NCBI GenBank assembly: GCA_015064155.1
Contig: SVST01000006.1
Location: 1 to 64,000, forward strand
Direction of reading: 5' to 3'
DNA: 64,000 bases
DNA from: Oscillospiraceae bacterium
Lineage (GTDB): Bacteria; Bacillota; Clostridia; Oscillospirales; CAG-272
In this document: positions 47,037-55,805 of the stretch, in pieces
Position numbering within the stretch: position 1 is the first letter of the stretch
Layout of the letters: each line of letters begins with the position of its first letter
The notes under the pieces: model-generated
What the model was told of the DNA's origin: nothing
Seen by the model: only the letters and a program-made list of their open reading frames with translations
Databases searched by the model: none
Made by a program: the position numbers and the translations under genes

Positions 47037-47531
47037 TCAATGATTATATTTGGCTTCGATCTCCGCATTCTTGGCAAGAACCTTTTCGGCACCCTTTCGG
47101 CGTGCGGCATTCAGCTTTTCGGCAAGAGCCGCATCCTCGATGGCAAGCATTTGAATCGAAAGCAGTGCGGCATTCGCGGCACCGTCGATCGCAACGGTAG
47201 CAACCGGCATACCGGTGGGCATCTGCACGGTGGACAGAAGCGCGTCCATACCGTCAAGATATTTGGATTTCACGGGAATTCCGATAACCGGCAACGTGGT
47301 GTTTGCGGCAATCGCGCCCGCAAGGTGTGCCGCCATACCGGCTGCGGCAATCATCACACCGAAGCCATTCTCTCTTGCCGACGACGCAAAGTTCTTTGCC
47401 TCAACCGGCGTTCTGTGTGCAGAGAACACGTGTACCTCAAACGGCACCCCGTATTCCTCCAGCGTGTTAATGGCTTTTTCAACGACAGGCAGATCGCTGT
47501 CGCTTCCCATAATCACTGCTACTTTTTTCAT
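47037..47531 (-). CDS. purE: N5-CAIR mutase / AIR carboxylase
   Basis: 164 residues from the ATG at 47531. [25 protein letters not shown] and [26 protein letters not shown] (with small differences) are typical. No purK is present in the window, so whether it is a class I or a class II (direct carboxylase) enzyme cannot be told. First gene behind the ZTP riboswitch. Confidence 0.96.
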   Translation of the reverse strand: MKKVAVIMGSDSDLPVVEKAINTLEEYGVPFEVHVFSAHRTPVEAKNFASSARENGFGVMIAAAGMAAHLAGAIAANTTLPVIGIPVKSKYLDGMDALLSTVQMPTGMPVATVAIDGAANAALLSIQMLAIEDAALAEKLNAARRKGAEKVLAKNAEIEAKYNH

Positions 47532-47576
47532 GTTGAAAGACCAATCCTTTCCAATCCGTTTTGTCGATTCGAAAAC

Positions 47577-47613
47577 AAAAAAGGCAGACCTACCCCAAAG
47601 AGATAGAACTGCC
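47577..47613 (-). terminator. Expression-platform terminator of the ZTP riboswitch
   Basis: On the minus strand GGCAGTTCTATC...GGTAGGTCTGCC (with mismatches) followed by six T residues. Its left arm shares GGCAG with the aptamer's 3' end, as expected of a transcriptional ZTP switch. Confidence 0.85.
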
Positions 47614-47685
47614 CAGACGGCCGACCGAATCATTATTTTCTGCTCCCTTGTGGTTGCCCCACTTGCCGTCAGTCACAGAAAACCT
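47609..47685 (-). promoter_or_regulatory. ZTP riboswitch (pfl motif)
   Basis: On the minus strand: CTGTGACTGACGG, then GTGGGGCAACCAC, AGGGAGC, a linker, and GGCCGTCTGGGCAG. These match the pfl motif (GUGACUGGCG..., GUGGG/CCAC hairpin, GGGAGC, CCGCCUGGGCA). The ligand ZTP/ZMP rises when 10-formyl-THF is short. Binding should prevent the terminator and turn on the whole purine operon with glyA. Confidence 0.93.
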
Positions 47686-47696
47686 CTTACTGCACT

Positions 47697-47725
47697 ATTA
47701 TACTATATTTTCATCTAATTGTCAA
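47697..47725 (-). promoter_or_regulatory. Promoter of the purine operon
   Basis: TTGACA (47725-47720), 17 bases, TATAAT (47702-47697) on the minus strand: perfect consensus boxes and spacing, a few bases before the ZTP aptamer. Confidence 0.92.
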
Positions 47726-47788
47726 CCGCATATTCCAACTTTTTTGAACAAAAACCGCGTTTATTTTTGCTAAAAAAGCACAAAAAAT

Positions 47789-48610
47789 TCAAATCCCCGT
47801 CTGCGACCAACCGTTCCTCGTCATTGTCCATACCGAAGAGATCCCCGACGCGCGGAGAACGGCGCAAGCATCCGAAAAGCCGTACAACAAGGAATCCGCC
47901 TCGTGCGCATCGGAGGAAAGCGTTACTCTGCCCCGTTTTTCGGCAATCCGATGCAAGAAAATCGGCAAGGGATACGGCAGGCGGCGGTAGCCGCGCGCCA
48001 CGGCACCCGTGTTCACCTCAAAGATCACGTCACGCTCCAAAAGCAGATCCAACGCATCGATTGCGGGACCTACGTAACGGGGATCACGCTCGTCAAACCG
48101 TGGGAATCGCTCGTTGAATTTCGCAACCAGATCAAAATGTCCCACGATATCACAATCGGTTTTGTCGGCAACGTATGCCACCGTTTCGTAATACGTCCGT
48201 GTCAATCGGTACCAATCTCCCCCAAAATGGGAACGGACGGAAGACTCCAAAAGATCAAAGGTATCGTCCACCGAGCAATATTCCCCGTTTTCACACACGT
48301 AGTGTACCGATCCGATGCGATAGTCAAAATCTCCCTCGACGAGTGGTGCAAAAAGCTCCTGCTCCACACCGAGTAGGATATGAAGACGGTCGGCATACTC
48401 CCGTTGCAGACGGCGCACGTCGCGAGCGTATTGCTCGGTTGAGGTTGGCGACATGGTATAGCCGTTATCAAACGGCGTATAGGAATGCCCCGAAAAGCCC
48501 AGTGTATCCATACCCAGGTCAATCGCCTTTTTTACCAGCTCCTCGGGGGTTGCCTTCCCGTCGCAAAATGCGGTATGGGTATGGAGATTGCTCAAAATCC
48601 TGCGTTTCAT
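47789..48610 (-). CDS. PHP-domain histidinol-phosphatase-like protein
   Basis: 273 residues. NLHTHTAFCDGKATPEELV, FSGHSYTPFD, LGVEQELFAP, GSVHYV, DIVGHFDLVAKF and SSDAHEADSL give the metal ligands in the HisK/HisJ order. It may dephosphorylate histidinol phosphate, but no his genes are near, so another phosphoester is possible. Its ATG overlaps the upstream plsC stop by 4 bases. Confidence 0.85.
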   Translation of the reverse strand: MKRRILSNLHTHTAFCDGKATPEELVKKAIDLGMDTLGFSGHSYTPFDNGYTMSPTSTEQYARDVRRLQREYADRLHILLGVEQELFAPLVEGDFDYRIGSVHYVCENGEYCSVDDTFDLLESSVRSHFGGDWYRLTRTYYETVAYVADKTDCDIVGHFDLVAKFNERFPRFDERDPRYVGPAIDALDLLLERDVIFEVNTGAVARGYRRLPYPLPIFLHRIAEKRGRVTLSSDAHEADSLLYGFSDACAVLRASGISSVWTMTRNGWSQTGI

Positions 48611-49440
48611 GACTCGGCGGCTTCCCCTGCCTTGGTCTGCTTTGCACCGTACAAGCTGATCTCAATCAGCTCCTTGGAGCGCGCAGAAAGCTCCTCTGCA
48701 CTCATAGTGCGGACGTCTTGCTTCCCGATAACCTCCAAAATCTCCATCTTCACACGCACGCGACGGAAGATCGCACGCTTGGAAATCAGCTCGGTACCCT
48801 TGGTGGACATAACGGCAATGGGGGCGTCGGCATCCTTTGCCAGCACGAACGCGCCCGACTTAAAGCGCAGCAGCTTGTTGGTGCGGCTTCTCGTTCCCTC
48901 CGGGTAGATTCCGATATCCACTCCGGTTTCCTGCATACGGTGCGCTGCCGTTTTGAGCGTACGCACCGCACGGACGGCATTCTCGCGATCGATCGCCAAA
49001 AATCCCGCGTGGAAAATAAACGGACCAACCAACGGAATTTTAAAATTGGAGGCTTTGGAAATGTAAGCGATTTTTCGGTTTTTCAGAACAGCCAACAGCG
49101 TCATGGGGTCAAAATCGGAGCGATGGTTACAAACCACCACGCAAGGCTCATCCGGCATTTTCTCCAATCCCCGAATCTCGACCTTGATGTGAAGAAGCGT
49201 CATCACCCACTCCATCGTCACGCGAATCATGAACCGACAAAAGGGCTTCGGCTTGGAAATCGGCTTCTTGGTGGGCAAAAACCAGGTGCAAACCCACAAA
49301 AACAGCAAATAGACGATCACTGCCGCAAGATACCCGCCAATCAGCAAAAGCGGAATCCACCAAAGGCTTGAAACCGCGCCGAACGCGTATGTTCCGACCG
49401 TAGCAAACACCGACAGCAACAAAAAAATCAAATTCAGCAT
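48607..49440 (-). CDS. plsC: 1-acyl-sn-glycerol-3-phosphate acyltransferase
   Basis: 277 residues. Two N-terminal hydrophobic segments anchor it in the membrane (FLLLSVFATVGTYAFG and LLLIGGYLAAVIVYLLFLW). The HX4D motif is CNHRSDFDP and the substrate motif is YPEGTRSRTN. Makes phosphatidic acid. Translationally coupled with the PHP phosphatase. Confidence 0.9.
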   Translation of the reverse strand: MLNLIFLLLSVFATVGTYAFGAVSSLWWIPLLLIGGYLAAVIVYLLFLWVCTWFLPTKKPISKPKPFCRFMIRVTMEWVMTLLHIKVEIRGLEKMPDEPCVVVCNHRSDFDPMTLLAVLKNRKIAYISKASNFKIPLVGPFIFHAGFLAIDRENAVRAVRTLKTAAHRMQETGVDIGIYPEGTRSRTNKLLRFKSGAFVLAKDADAPIAVMSTKGTELISKRAIFRRVRVKMEILEVIGKQDVRTMSAEELSARSKELIEISLYGAKQTKAGEAAES

Positions 49441-49483
49441 TTTAACACCTCGTTAACCGTTGATTTTCTTATTTTTCCCGTTT

Positions 49484-49512
49484 ATTTTAACACAAAACGG
49501 AGAAAAAGTCAA
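49484..49512 (-). promoter_or_regulatory. Promoter of plsC-PHP phosphatase
   Basis: TTGACT (49512-49507), 17 bases, TAAAAT (49489-49484) on the minus strand. Confidence 0.65.
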
Positions 49513-49594
49513 TAGATTTCCGTCTTTCCCTCCTGCCTGTTTTTGCTTGTTTTCTTCACTTGGTTTGATGAATTGCCGTTTTTTTCGAAAACAC

Positions 49595-49622
49595 TTGACT
49601 TTTTCGGAATTTATGGTATGAT
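49595..49622 (+). promoter_or_regulatory. Promoter of the AraM/NagD-type pair
   Basis: TTGACT (49595-49600), 16 bases, TATGAT (49617-49622). Confidence 0.7.
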
Positions 49623-49664
49623 TTAGGATGAAATATTTTAAGATCGAAAGGATCTCTGTGCTTT

Positions 49665-50936
49665 ATGGATATCAAAACCATTCTCTCCGGCATGAAAAAC
49701 TGCGCCTGCGGAAAAGAACATCCCTGCGACATCGCCTACGTGGAAATCGGTGACGGTGTTTTGGAGCTTTTGAACAAAATCTGCGAGCCGTTTGCAAAAA
49801 TCCACTTGGTTGCCGACGGCAACACGTACCCTCTGTGCGGTGATAAGGTCAAGGCGGTGCTTGGCAAGAAAATTGCGTCGGAAACCCGCTTCGGTACCGA
49901 AATCGTGGTTCCCAACGAGAACGCGCTTGCAAAAATCGAAGCCGATATGCAAGACGGCACCGACTTTATTTTGGGCATCGGCTCCGGCGTTATCAACGAT
50001 CTTTGCAAGCACGTTTCCTTCCAAAACGGCATGCGTTACGGAATCGTTGCCACGGCTCCCTCGATGGACGGCTATGCATCGGTTGGCGCGGCACTGATAT
50101 TGGAGGAAATGAAGATCACCACCAATGCCCGCGTTCCCTACGCGATCGTAGCGGAAAGCCGTGTGCTTGCCACCGCCCCCGTGGATATGCTTCGCTCGGG
50201 CTACGGTGACATCATCGGGAAATATTCCTGCCTGAACGACTGGAAATTGGCTCGTCTTTTGCGCGGCGAATACTTCTGCGATTTCGTATACGACACGGTC
50301 ATGGATACCGTAAAATCAACCGAAAATACCGCAAAAGCCATTCTCGCACGCGACCCCGAAGCCATCCGCAACCTGATGGAGGGCTTGGTTATGGTTGGTG
50401 TGATGATGTGCTACGTCGGCAATTCCCGTCCCGCGTCGGGAAGCGAGCATCACCTTTCCCACTTCTTTGAGATCACGGGGCTGTTGAACGATACGCCCTA
50501 TTACCTGCACGGCATCGACGTTTTGTACGCAGCCGCCGTTACCGCAAAGCTGCGCGAGGAGCTGCTTGCCAAAAAGCCTCCCTTTGCCGCTTACGTAAAC
50601 GACCGCGACGCTCGCAATCAGATGATTCAAAAGGTTTACAGCTCCGCTGCAGACGGCATCATTGCACTGCAGGATAAGGTCGGTCTGTATGCCGATGCGA
50701 ATACCGCACAGTTTGCCGAGAGATGGGAGGAGATCACAGCACTTCTCCGCGAGGCACCCGATTATCAAACCATGCTGACCTACGTCAACGCAATCGGCTT
50801 GGACATCGAAGAGTTCAAGAAATTTTACGGAGAATCGGTCATCCGCGACGCCATTCTGTGGGCAAAGGATCTGAAGGACCGATATACCGTTCTTTGGCTG
50901 TCTTACACGCTCGGCATCGACAGCGTAACACTGTAA
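49665..50936 (+). CDS. sn-glycerol-1-phosphate dehydrogenase (AraM/EgsA type)
   Basis: 423 residues. It belongs to the iron-alcohol-dehydrogenase-like superfamily: GIGSGVINDLCKHVSF is the nucleotide site, ATAPSMDGYASVGAAL follows, and the metal is bound by Asp/His in GYGDIIGKYS and ASGSEHHLSHFFE. In archaea the enzyme makes the G1P of lipids; in Bacillus AraM makes G1P for heptaprenylglyceryl phosphate. It is paired with a NagD-type phosphatase, as araL-araM are in Bacillus subtilis. Confidence 0.9.
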   Translation: MDIKTILSGMKNCACGKEHPCDIAYVEIGDGVLELLNKICEPFAKIHLVADGNTYPLCGDKVKAVLGKKIASETRFGTEIVVPNENALAKIEADMQDGTDFILGIGSGVINDLCKHVSFQNGMRYGIVATAPSMDGYASVGAALILEEMKITTNARVPYAIVAESRVLATAPVDMLRSGYGDIIGKYSCLNDWKLARLLRGEYFCDFVYDTVMDTVKSTENTAKAILARDPEAIRNLMEGLVMVGVMMCYVGNSRPASGSEHHLSHFFEITGLLNDTPYYLHGIDVLYAAAVTAKLREELLAKKPPFAAYVNDRDARNQMIQKVYSSAADGIIALQDKVGLYADANTAQFAERWEEITALLREAPDYQTMLTYVNAIGLDIEEFKKFYGESVIRDAILWAKDLKDRYTVLWLSYTLGIDSVTL

Positions 50937-50950
50937 AGGAGAACACCGAC

Positions 50951-51769
50951 ATGAACTTTCAAAACCCTGATTTTTCTGTAATTTCCAACAAAAAGCTTTA
51001 CATCTTTGATATGGACGGCACCATTTACCTTGGCAATCAAGTATTCCCTTATGCCATCCGTTTTATCAAAAATCTGCGCAAAAACGGCAAGCGCGTGCTG
51101 TTTTTCACAAACAACGCATCGCACTCCCCCTCGTTTTATCTGGAAAAGCTGACCCGCCTCGGCTTTGAACCCACGCCCGACGAGATCATGACCTCCGGTG
51201 ACGTAACCATCGAGTTTTTGCTGCGCCACCGCCCCGGCAAAACCGTTTATTTGGTAGGCACCGAGGATCTGATCGGTACCTTCCGTGAAAAGAACATTCC
51301 TCTTTTGACGGGCGACGAAGAGAAAGCCGATATCGTCATCACCAGCTTTGATACCACGTTGACCTACAAAAAGCTGGACGACGCCTGCAGATTGGTTCGC
51401 GGCGGTGCGGAATACCTTTCCACGCATCCCGACTTCAACTGCCCCACCGAAACCGGCTTCATTCCCGACAGCGGTGCGATTGCCGCGTTCGTAACGGCAT
51501 CCACGGGCAAGGTTCCCACCTACTTCGGAAAGCCCTACCCCGAAACCGTTGAAATGATCTGCGAGGCTACCGGCTGCACCAAGGACGAGATGTGTATCTT
51601 CGGTGACCGTCTGTACACCGACATCGCCATCGGCAGACGTCACGGCGTCACCGCTATTTTGGTGCTTTCCGGTGAAACCCAGCTTGCAGACGTCGAAGCG
51701 GCAGAAGAAAAGGACCGTCCCGACTTCATGTTCGCATCTCTTGACGACGTAGACCGCGAAATGTTCTGA
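50951..51769 (+). CDS. HAD-IIA phosphatase (NagD/AraL-like)
   Basis: 272 residues from ATG at 50951, behind AGGAG. Motif I is FDMDGTIYLGN, motif II FTNNAS, then GKPYPE and motif IV FGDRLYTDIAIG. The C2-type cap is typical of NagD. It begins 14 bases after the dehydrogenase stop. It likely removes phosphate from a small sugar- or glycerol-phosphate. Followed by a bidirectional terminator. Confidence 0.88.
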   Translation: MNFQNPDFSVISNKKLYIFDMDGTIYLGNQVFPYAIRFIKNLRKNGKRVLFFTNNASHSPSFYLEKLTRLGFEPTPDEIMTSGDVTIEFLLRHRPGKTVYLVGTEDLIGTFREKNIPLLTGDEEKADIVITSFDTTLTYKKLDDACRLVRGGAEYLSTHPDFNCPTETGFIPDSGAIAAFVTASTGKVPTYFGKPYPETVEMICEATGCTKDEMCIFGDRLYTDIAIGRRHGVTAILVLSGETQLADVEAAEEKDRPDFMFASLDDVDREMF

Positions 51770-51784
51770 TATCGATCCGTAGAT

Positions 51785-51822
51785 AAAGAAGCAGGAGCAT
51801 CCTCGAAAGCTCCTGCTTCTTT
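51785..51822. terminator. Bidirectional terminator between HAD phosphatase and nnr genes
   Basis: AAAGAAGCAGGAGC and GCTCCTGCTTCTTT arms around a 10-base loop. Confidence 0.85.
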
Positions 51823-51832
51823 ACGTTCTCTG

Positions 51833-53323
51833 TTATTTTCCCATCATTTTGGAAATTGCCGACGGAACGTGCGCCACGGTATCCGACGCGAGCATACTGA
51901 TCGTGTTGACGTCGCGCGCGGCAAGCTCGCCCGCAAGACCTGCAACGTACGCACCGCAGGCTACCGTTAAGGGATCGCACGGTGCATAGCCCAGCAGCCC
52001 GACAAGAATGCCCGAAAGCACGTCCCCGCTGCCGGCGGTTGCCATTCCCGCACAGCCTCGGTTGACAAGATAGGTGTCTTTTCCGTCGGTAATGACCGTA
52101 CAAGCCCCCTTGAGCAGCACAATCACACCCCACTGTCGCGCCAGTGCTTCGGCACGTCCGATGGGATCCTCACGAAGGCTTGCGATGGGGACCCCCGACA
52201 GACGCTCCATTTCTTTCAGATGCGGAGTCAGTACGACGCGGCACGCGCTTCGCTTGACGATTTCGGAATCCATCTCAGAGAGCGTATTCAAGCCGTCGGC
52301 ATCGATTACCAGCGGAATGTCGTAATTTTGCAGTACGTGTTGTAAAATCTTCGCGTTTTCGGGAGATCTTCCCCATCCCATTCCGATAGCCAGAGCCGCT
52401 TGCCGTGCAAGCAAAGCATCCAACCGATCTGCATCAAAAAGGATGTGTCCGTCGTGATCGGGCAAAACGGCGAGGGTGCTTTCCAAAAGGTACGGTGCAA
52501 CGCTCGGTGCAATGCTTTCGGGCAAAATCAGCTGTGCCACACCGCACCCCGCGCGCAGAGCCGAGCAGCTGAGATTGGCAAGCTTCACAGCCCCCGCATA
52601 CTCCCGACACCCGCCGAGAATCGACACGTATCCGTAGTTTCCCTTGTGACTGTCCTCGCGACGCGGCGCAAAAATATGCGAAAAATCCTTGCTTTCGCAA
52701 AGAGAAACGCATTCGCCAAAGTGCCCGATTCCAATATCCAAATTTTGTAAAAGCCCAACGCAATCCTTGGCTTGGTTTAACAGAAGCCCCTGCTTGAGCG
52801 AGCCGATCGAAAGGGTCACGTTTGATTTGACACAAAGAGGTGACAATCCCGTATCCCCGTTCAAGCCACTGTTGATATCCACAGAAATCACGATCTTACC
52901 GCTTTGGTTGATGCGCTTGATCGCCTGTGCAAAAATCCCGTCGGCAAGTCCCCGAAACCCGGTTCCAAAGATGCAATCCACAATTTCGGTGCAATCCGAG
53001 AAATCGGTTTTCTCGGTAAAATCGGCAATTTTGACGCCGATTTCCTTGCATTTTCCATAATAATAGGCTCCCTCCTCGGAAAACGAATCCGAAAGCGAAT
53101 AGACCGTGCAAGCAATCTTTGCTCCATGCAAAAGCACGGCAAGCGCATATCCGTCACCGGCATTGTTGCCGCTGCCGCACACCACTGCCACCGGTCCTTG
53201 CCATGCATAGCTTTCAAAAATGCGCGTTGCGGCTCTCTGCATCAGCTCCCTGCCCGAGGTTCCCCGACGGATGGTTTCGGCATCCTCAAAGCGCATCACG
53301 CGGGTACTGACCACTCGTTTCAT
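51833..53323 (-). CDS. nnr: Bifunctional NAD(P)HX epimerase/dehydratase
   Basis: 496 residues. The N-terminal epimerase half contains VCGSGNNAGDGYALAV and DCIFGTGFRG; the C-terminal ribokinase-like ADP/ATP-dependent dehydratase half contains LDARxx-type start (HKGNYGYVSILGG), GMGWGRS, VIDADGLNTL and GSGDVLSGILVGLL. It repairs hydrated NADH and NADPH. Monocistronic. Confidence 0.95.
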   Translation of the reverse strand: MKRVVSTRVMRFEDAETIRRGTSGRELMQRAATRIFESYAWQGPVAVVCGSGNNAGDGYALAVLLHGAKIACTVYSLSDSFSEEGAYYYGKCKEIGVKIADFTEKTDFSDCTEIVDCIFGTGFRGLADGIFAQAIKRINQSGKIVISVDINSGLNGDTGLSPLCVKSNVTLSIGSLKQGLLLNQAKDCVGLLQNLDIGIGHFGECVSLCESKDFSHIFAPRREDSHKGNYGYVSILGGCREYAGAVKLANLSCSALRAGCGVAQLILPESIAPSVAPYLLESTLAVLPDHDGHILFDADRLDALLARQAALAIGMGWGRSPENAKILQHVLQNYDIPLVIDADGLNTLSEMDSEIVKRSACRVVLTPHLKEMERLSGVPIASLREDPIGRAEALARQWGVIVLLKGACTVITDGKDTYLVNRGCAGMATAGSGDVLSGILVGLLGYAPCDPLTVACGAYVAGLAGELAARDVNTISMLASDTVAHVPSAISKMMGK

Positions 53324-53349
53324 ATCCTCACGCCCCTCTCTTTTCCATT

Positions 53350-53378
53350 ATTGTAGCACAAAAAAAGAGTGCCGTCAA
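53350..53378 (-). promoter_or_regulatory. Promoter of nnr
   Basis: TTGACG (53378-53373), 17 bases, TACAAT (53355-53350) on the minus strand. Confidence 0.7.
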
Positions 53379-53477
53379 TAAAATTACCATATTTTTAGGG
53401 GTTCCATTTTTGAGGAATTTGACTATAATGATAGAAAAGGCAACTTACGTCCCAATACCGAAAGGAGTGACTTTTGC

Positions 53478-54113
53478 ATGGAACTGATTCGCATCAGCGA
53501 CCGCAAACTGAAAATCATGCTGACTCCCATGGATATGTGTCATTTTGAGCTTTATCCCGACCGCTTTGGTGAGGATAGTGAGGGAATGCATCGGGCGTTC
53601 CGTCTGCTTCTTGACGAGGTGCGACGTCAAACCGATTTTGATGCCGACGACAGCCGCATCTCGGTTCAATATTTCCCATCCCGTGAGGGCGGATGCGAAA
53701 TGTTCATTTGTAATCTCCACGCAGAGCAGGAAAACGAGGAATCGCGAATCGATGCAAAGCTTCCCTCCGCCAAGCCCTGCACCGAGCTACGTCCCTACAA
53801 AAAACGAAACGGAAGCTTTCGACGCAACTGCGCATACCGCTTTGAACGATTGGAGCATTTGCTGTCGGCTTGCCGCCGATTGCTGCAAAACGGTGGCATC
53901 ACGGAAAGCAGTGTCTACCGCGACGAGGGCGGAGATTACCTATTATTTGTAACGGTGCTTGCCACGTCACCGTACTCCACCCCCGAGGAATTGGAATTTG
54001 TGGTCGAATACGGCAGCATCGAAAACGAGCCTCGTTTGCGCGTTTACATACGGGAGCACGCCACGCTGATCTGCCCGTCCGATGCCGTCGCACGTATGGC
54101 AGAGCTGGCATAA
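53478..54113 (+). CDS. mecA: Adaptor protein MecA
   Basis: 211 residues behind GAAAGGAG. The N-terminal domain MELIRISDRKLKIMLTPMDM recognises substrates. After an acidic linker the C-terminal domain (YRFERLEHLLSACRRL ... YYLLFVTV-like LLFVTVLATSP ... EFVVEYGS) docks on ClpC. MecA delivers regulators for ClpCP degradation. A TATAAT-like box is at 53424, but no good -35 was found. Ends in a bidirectional terminator. Confidence 0.9.
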   Translation: MELIRISDRKLKIMLTPMDMCHFELYPDRFGEDSEGMHRAFRLLLDEVRRQTDFDADDSRISVQYFPSREGGCEMFICNLHAEQENEESRIDAKLPSAKPCTELRPYKKRNGSFRRNCAYRFERLEHLLSACRRLLQNGGITESSVYRDEGGDYLLFVTVLATSPYSTPEELEFVVEYGSIENEPRLRVYIREHATLICPSDAVARMAELA

Positions 54114-54155
54114 ACCTTTCAAGCAGCATTATCGTGAGCATTCGGTGCAACTGAC

Positions 54156-54191
54156 AAAAAAATCAAGGTCGATCAAATGACCTTGATTTTT
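54156..54191. terminator. Bidirectional terminator after mecA
   Basis: AAATCAAGGTC and GACCTTGATTT arms with A7 and T7 flanks. It lies about 80 bases from the stop of the desulfurase gene on the other strand. Confidence 0.85.
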
Positions 54192-54272
54192 TTGTTGCTT
54201 TCATATAAAAATCCATCTCGAAACCGCAATTGAAAAGAACGATCGTTTTCCCTTTTACGAATCCGCTTTTTG

Positions 54273-55424
54273 TCAAATCCCCGTACGGGCAATCTCCGAA
54301 ACCGCCGCAGCCAATGCGTCCATATCCGATTTTTGATTCCAAAATCCGGGACTTACACGCACGGCTCCGCCCTCCGGCGTTCCCAGCGTTTTGTGTCCGA
54401 GGGCTGTGCAATGATACCCCGACCGAACACAGATTCCGCGTTTGTTCAGCGCATCTCCCAGTGCGTCGGCAGGAATTCCATACAGATTGAACAACAACAC
54501 CGAGCCAACGAGATGCGGCACGTACACGCGTACCCCGCGAATCGATTGCAATCTTTGCTGCAAATAGCGGTTCAACGACGTTTCCTTTTGGGAAATCGTT
54601 GCAAGACCGATGCGTTCCACGCATCTGATTCCCTCGCAAAGCCCCGCAATCGCAGGGGTTGGCAGGGTTCCCGCCTCGTATCGTTCGGGGGGTTCCCCCG
54701 GCATACTTTTCTCCAAGGAATACACACCACTGCCGCCTTCCATCAAGGTATCGGCGGTCAGGTTCTTCGAAAGCAGTAAAAGTCCGCTTCCCTGCGGTCC
54801 CAGAAGTCCCTTGTGCCCCGGCACGCACAACGCATCAATCTGCATCCTCTCTACGTGAATCGGCAAATGTCCCGCAGATTGTGCCGCGTCCACCACGAAC
54901 AGAATCCCGTGCTCCGCGCAGAGCCTTCCGAGTGCTTCCAAGGGAAGCACCGACGAACAGATGTTGGACGCATGCGCCGCAATCAGCATCCGCGTGTTGG
55001 GTCGAATCAAGGCTCGAGTAGCGCGAAGAACCTCCTCTTTGGAGTGATCACGTCTGTGCACCAGCGTTGGAAAAACGTCGTATTCGATCAGCCCCTGTGC
55101 CGCCAGCTTGGCAATCGGACGCAAAACCGCGTTATGCTCCAGATCCGAAATCAAAACGTGATCCCCGGTCTTTAAAAGTCCCTTGATTGCCAAATTCAAC
55201 GACATAGTCGTATTCATCGTAAAAATCACCCGTTCCGGCGCGTCCGAACCAAAAAATTGTGCCGCCGCCTCGCGGCATTCATAGATTTTTTCTGCCGCAG
55301 CCGCAGCAAGCGCGTGCGAGCTTCTGCCGGGATTTCCGCAATACTCACGCATACAGCGTGCTTGCTCCTCAATTACCGAAAGCGGTTTTGGGAAGCTCGT
55401 TGCCGAATTATCCAAATATATCAT
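54273..55424 (-). CDS. Cysteine desulfurase-like aminotransferase (class V)
   Basis: 383 residues. MIYLDNSATSFPKP is the classical start of the CsdB/SufS-like group. The PLP lysine is in VPGHKGLLGPQGSG. The catalytic Cys is in RSGYHCTALGH, inside the R-x-G-x-H-C motif. The next gene upstream encodes a DUF3343 protein, a combination linked to sulfur or selenium transfer. It starts 3 bases past the DUF3343 stop. Confidence 0.88.
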   Translation of the reverse strand: MIYLDNSATSFPKPLSVIEEQARCMREYCGNPGRSSHALAAAAAEKIYECREAAAQFFGSDAPERVIFTMNTTMSLNLAIKGLLKTGDHVLISDLEHNAVLRPIAKLAAQGLIEYDVFPTLVHRRDHSKEEVLRATRALIRPNTRMLIAAHASNICSSVLPLEALGRLCAEHGILFVVDAAQSAGHLPIHVERMQIDALCVPGHKGLLGPQGSGLLLLSKNLTADTLMEGGSGVYSLEKSMPGEPPERYEAGTLPTPAIAGLCEGIRCVERIGLATISQKETSLNRYLQQRLQSIRGVRVYVPHLVGSVLLFNLYGIPADALGDALNKRGICVRSGYHCTALGHKTLGTPEGGAVRVSPGFWNQKSDMDALAAAVSEIARTGI

Positions 55425-55427
55425 ACG

Positions 55428-55667
55428 TCACCGCTTCTGCGTTTCATAAAAATCGCGGGGACGGATTCCCGCGCGCTCAAGAATTCTTCTCACGTTCGCA
55501 TTCTGTACGCAGTCGTAAGAAAGCGCATACACGCATCCGCGGCTGCCCTTTGCCGAATCAGCCTTGATGACATCACACAGGATCGCCGCCCCGTTCAACA
55601 CACGCTGTGCGCGCATTGCCTGCGTCACCGAGCCGATCACTGCCATACATTCCTTGGCTTGTTGCAT
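55428..55667 (-). CDS. DUF3343 putative Se/S carrier-like protein
   Basis: 79 residues from an ATG at 55667 behind a GGGGG stretch. V-I-G-S-V-T-Q-A-M-R-A-Q-R-V-L and a C-terminal RRILERAGIRPRDFY are DUF3343-like. A GCVYALSYDC pair of cysteines fits a carrier role. It is placed directly before the desulfurase, so it may accept persulfide or selenide from it. Short, so a little uncertain. Confidence 0.75.
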   Translation of the reverse strand: MQQAKECMAVIGSVTQAMRAQRVLNGAAILCDVIKADSAKGSRGCVYALSYDCVQNANVRRILERAGIRPRDFYETQKR

Positions 55668-55805
55668 ATTTGCACCCCCTTCAACGACAGAATATGCCAA
55701 AGTCCGACAACGCGTGCAAATCTTTTGCGGAATTGAATACAAGCCTCCCTCACAGTCGATACTCTTCACGTCAAATAAAAATACCCGATGAAAGGATCGA
55801 ACGAT

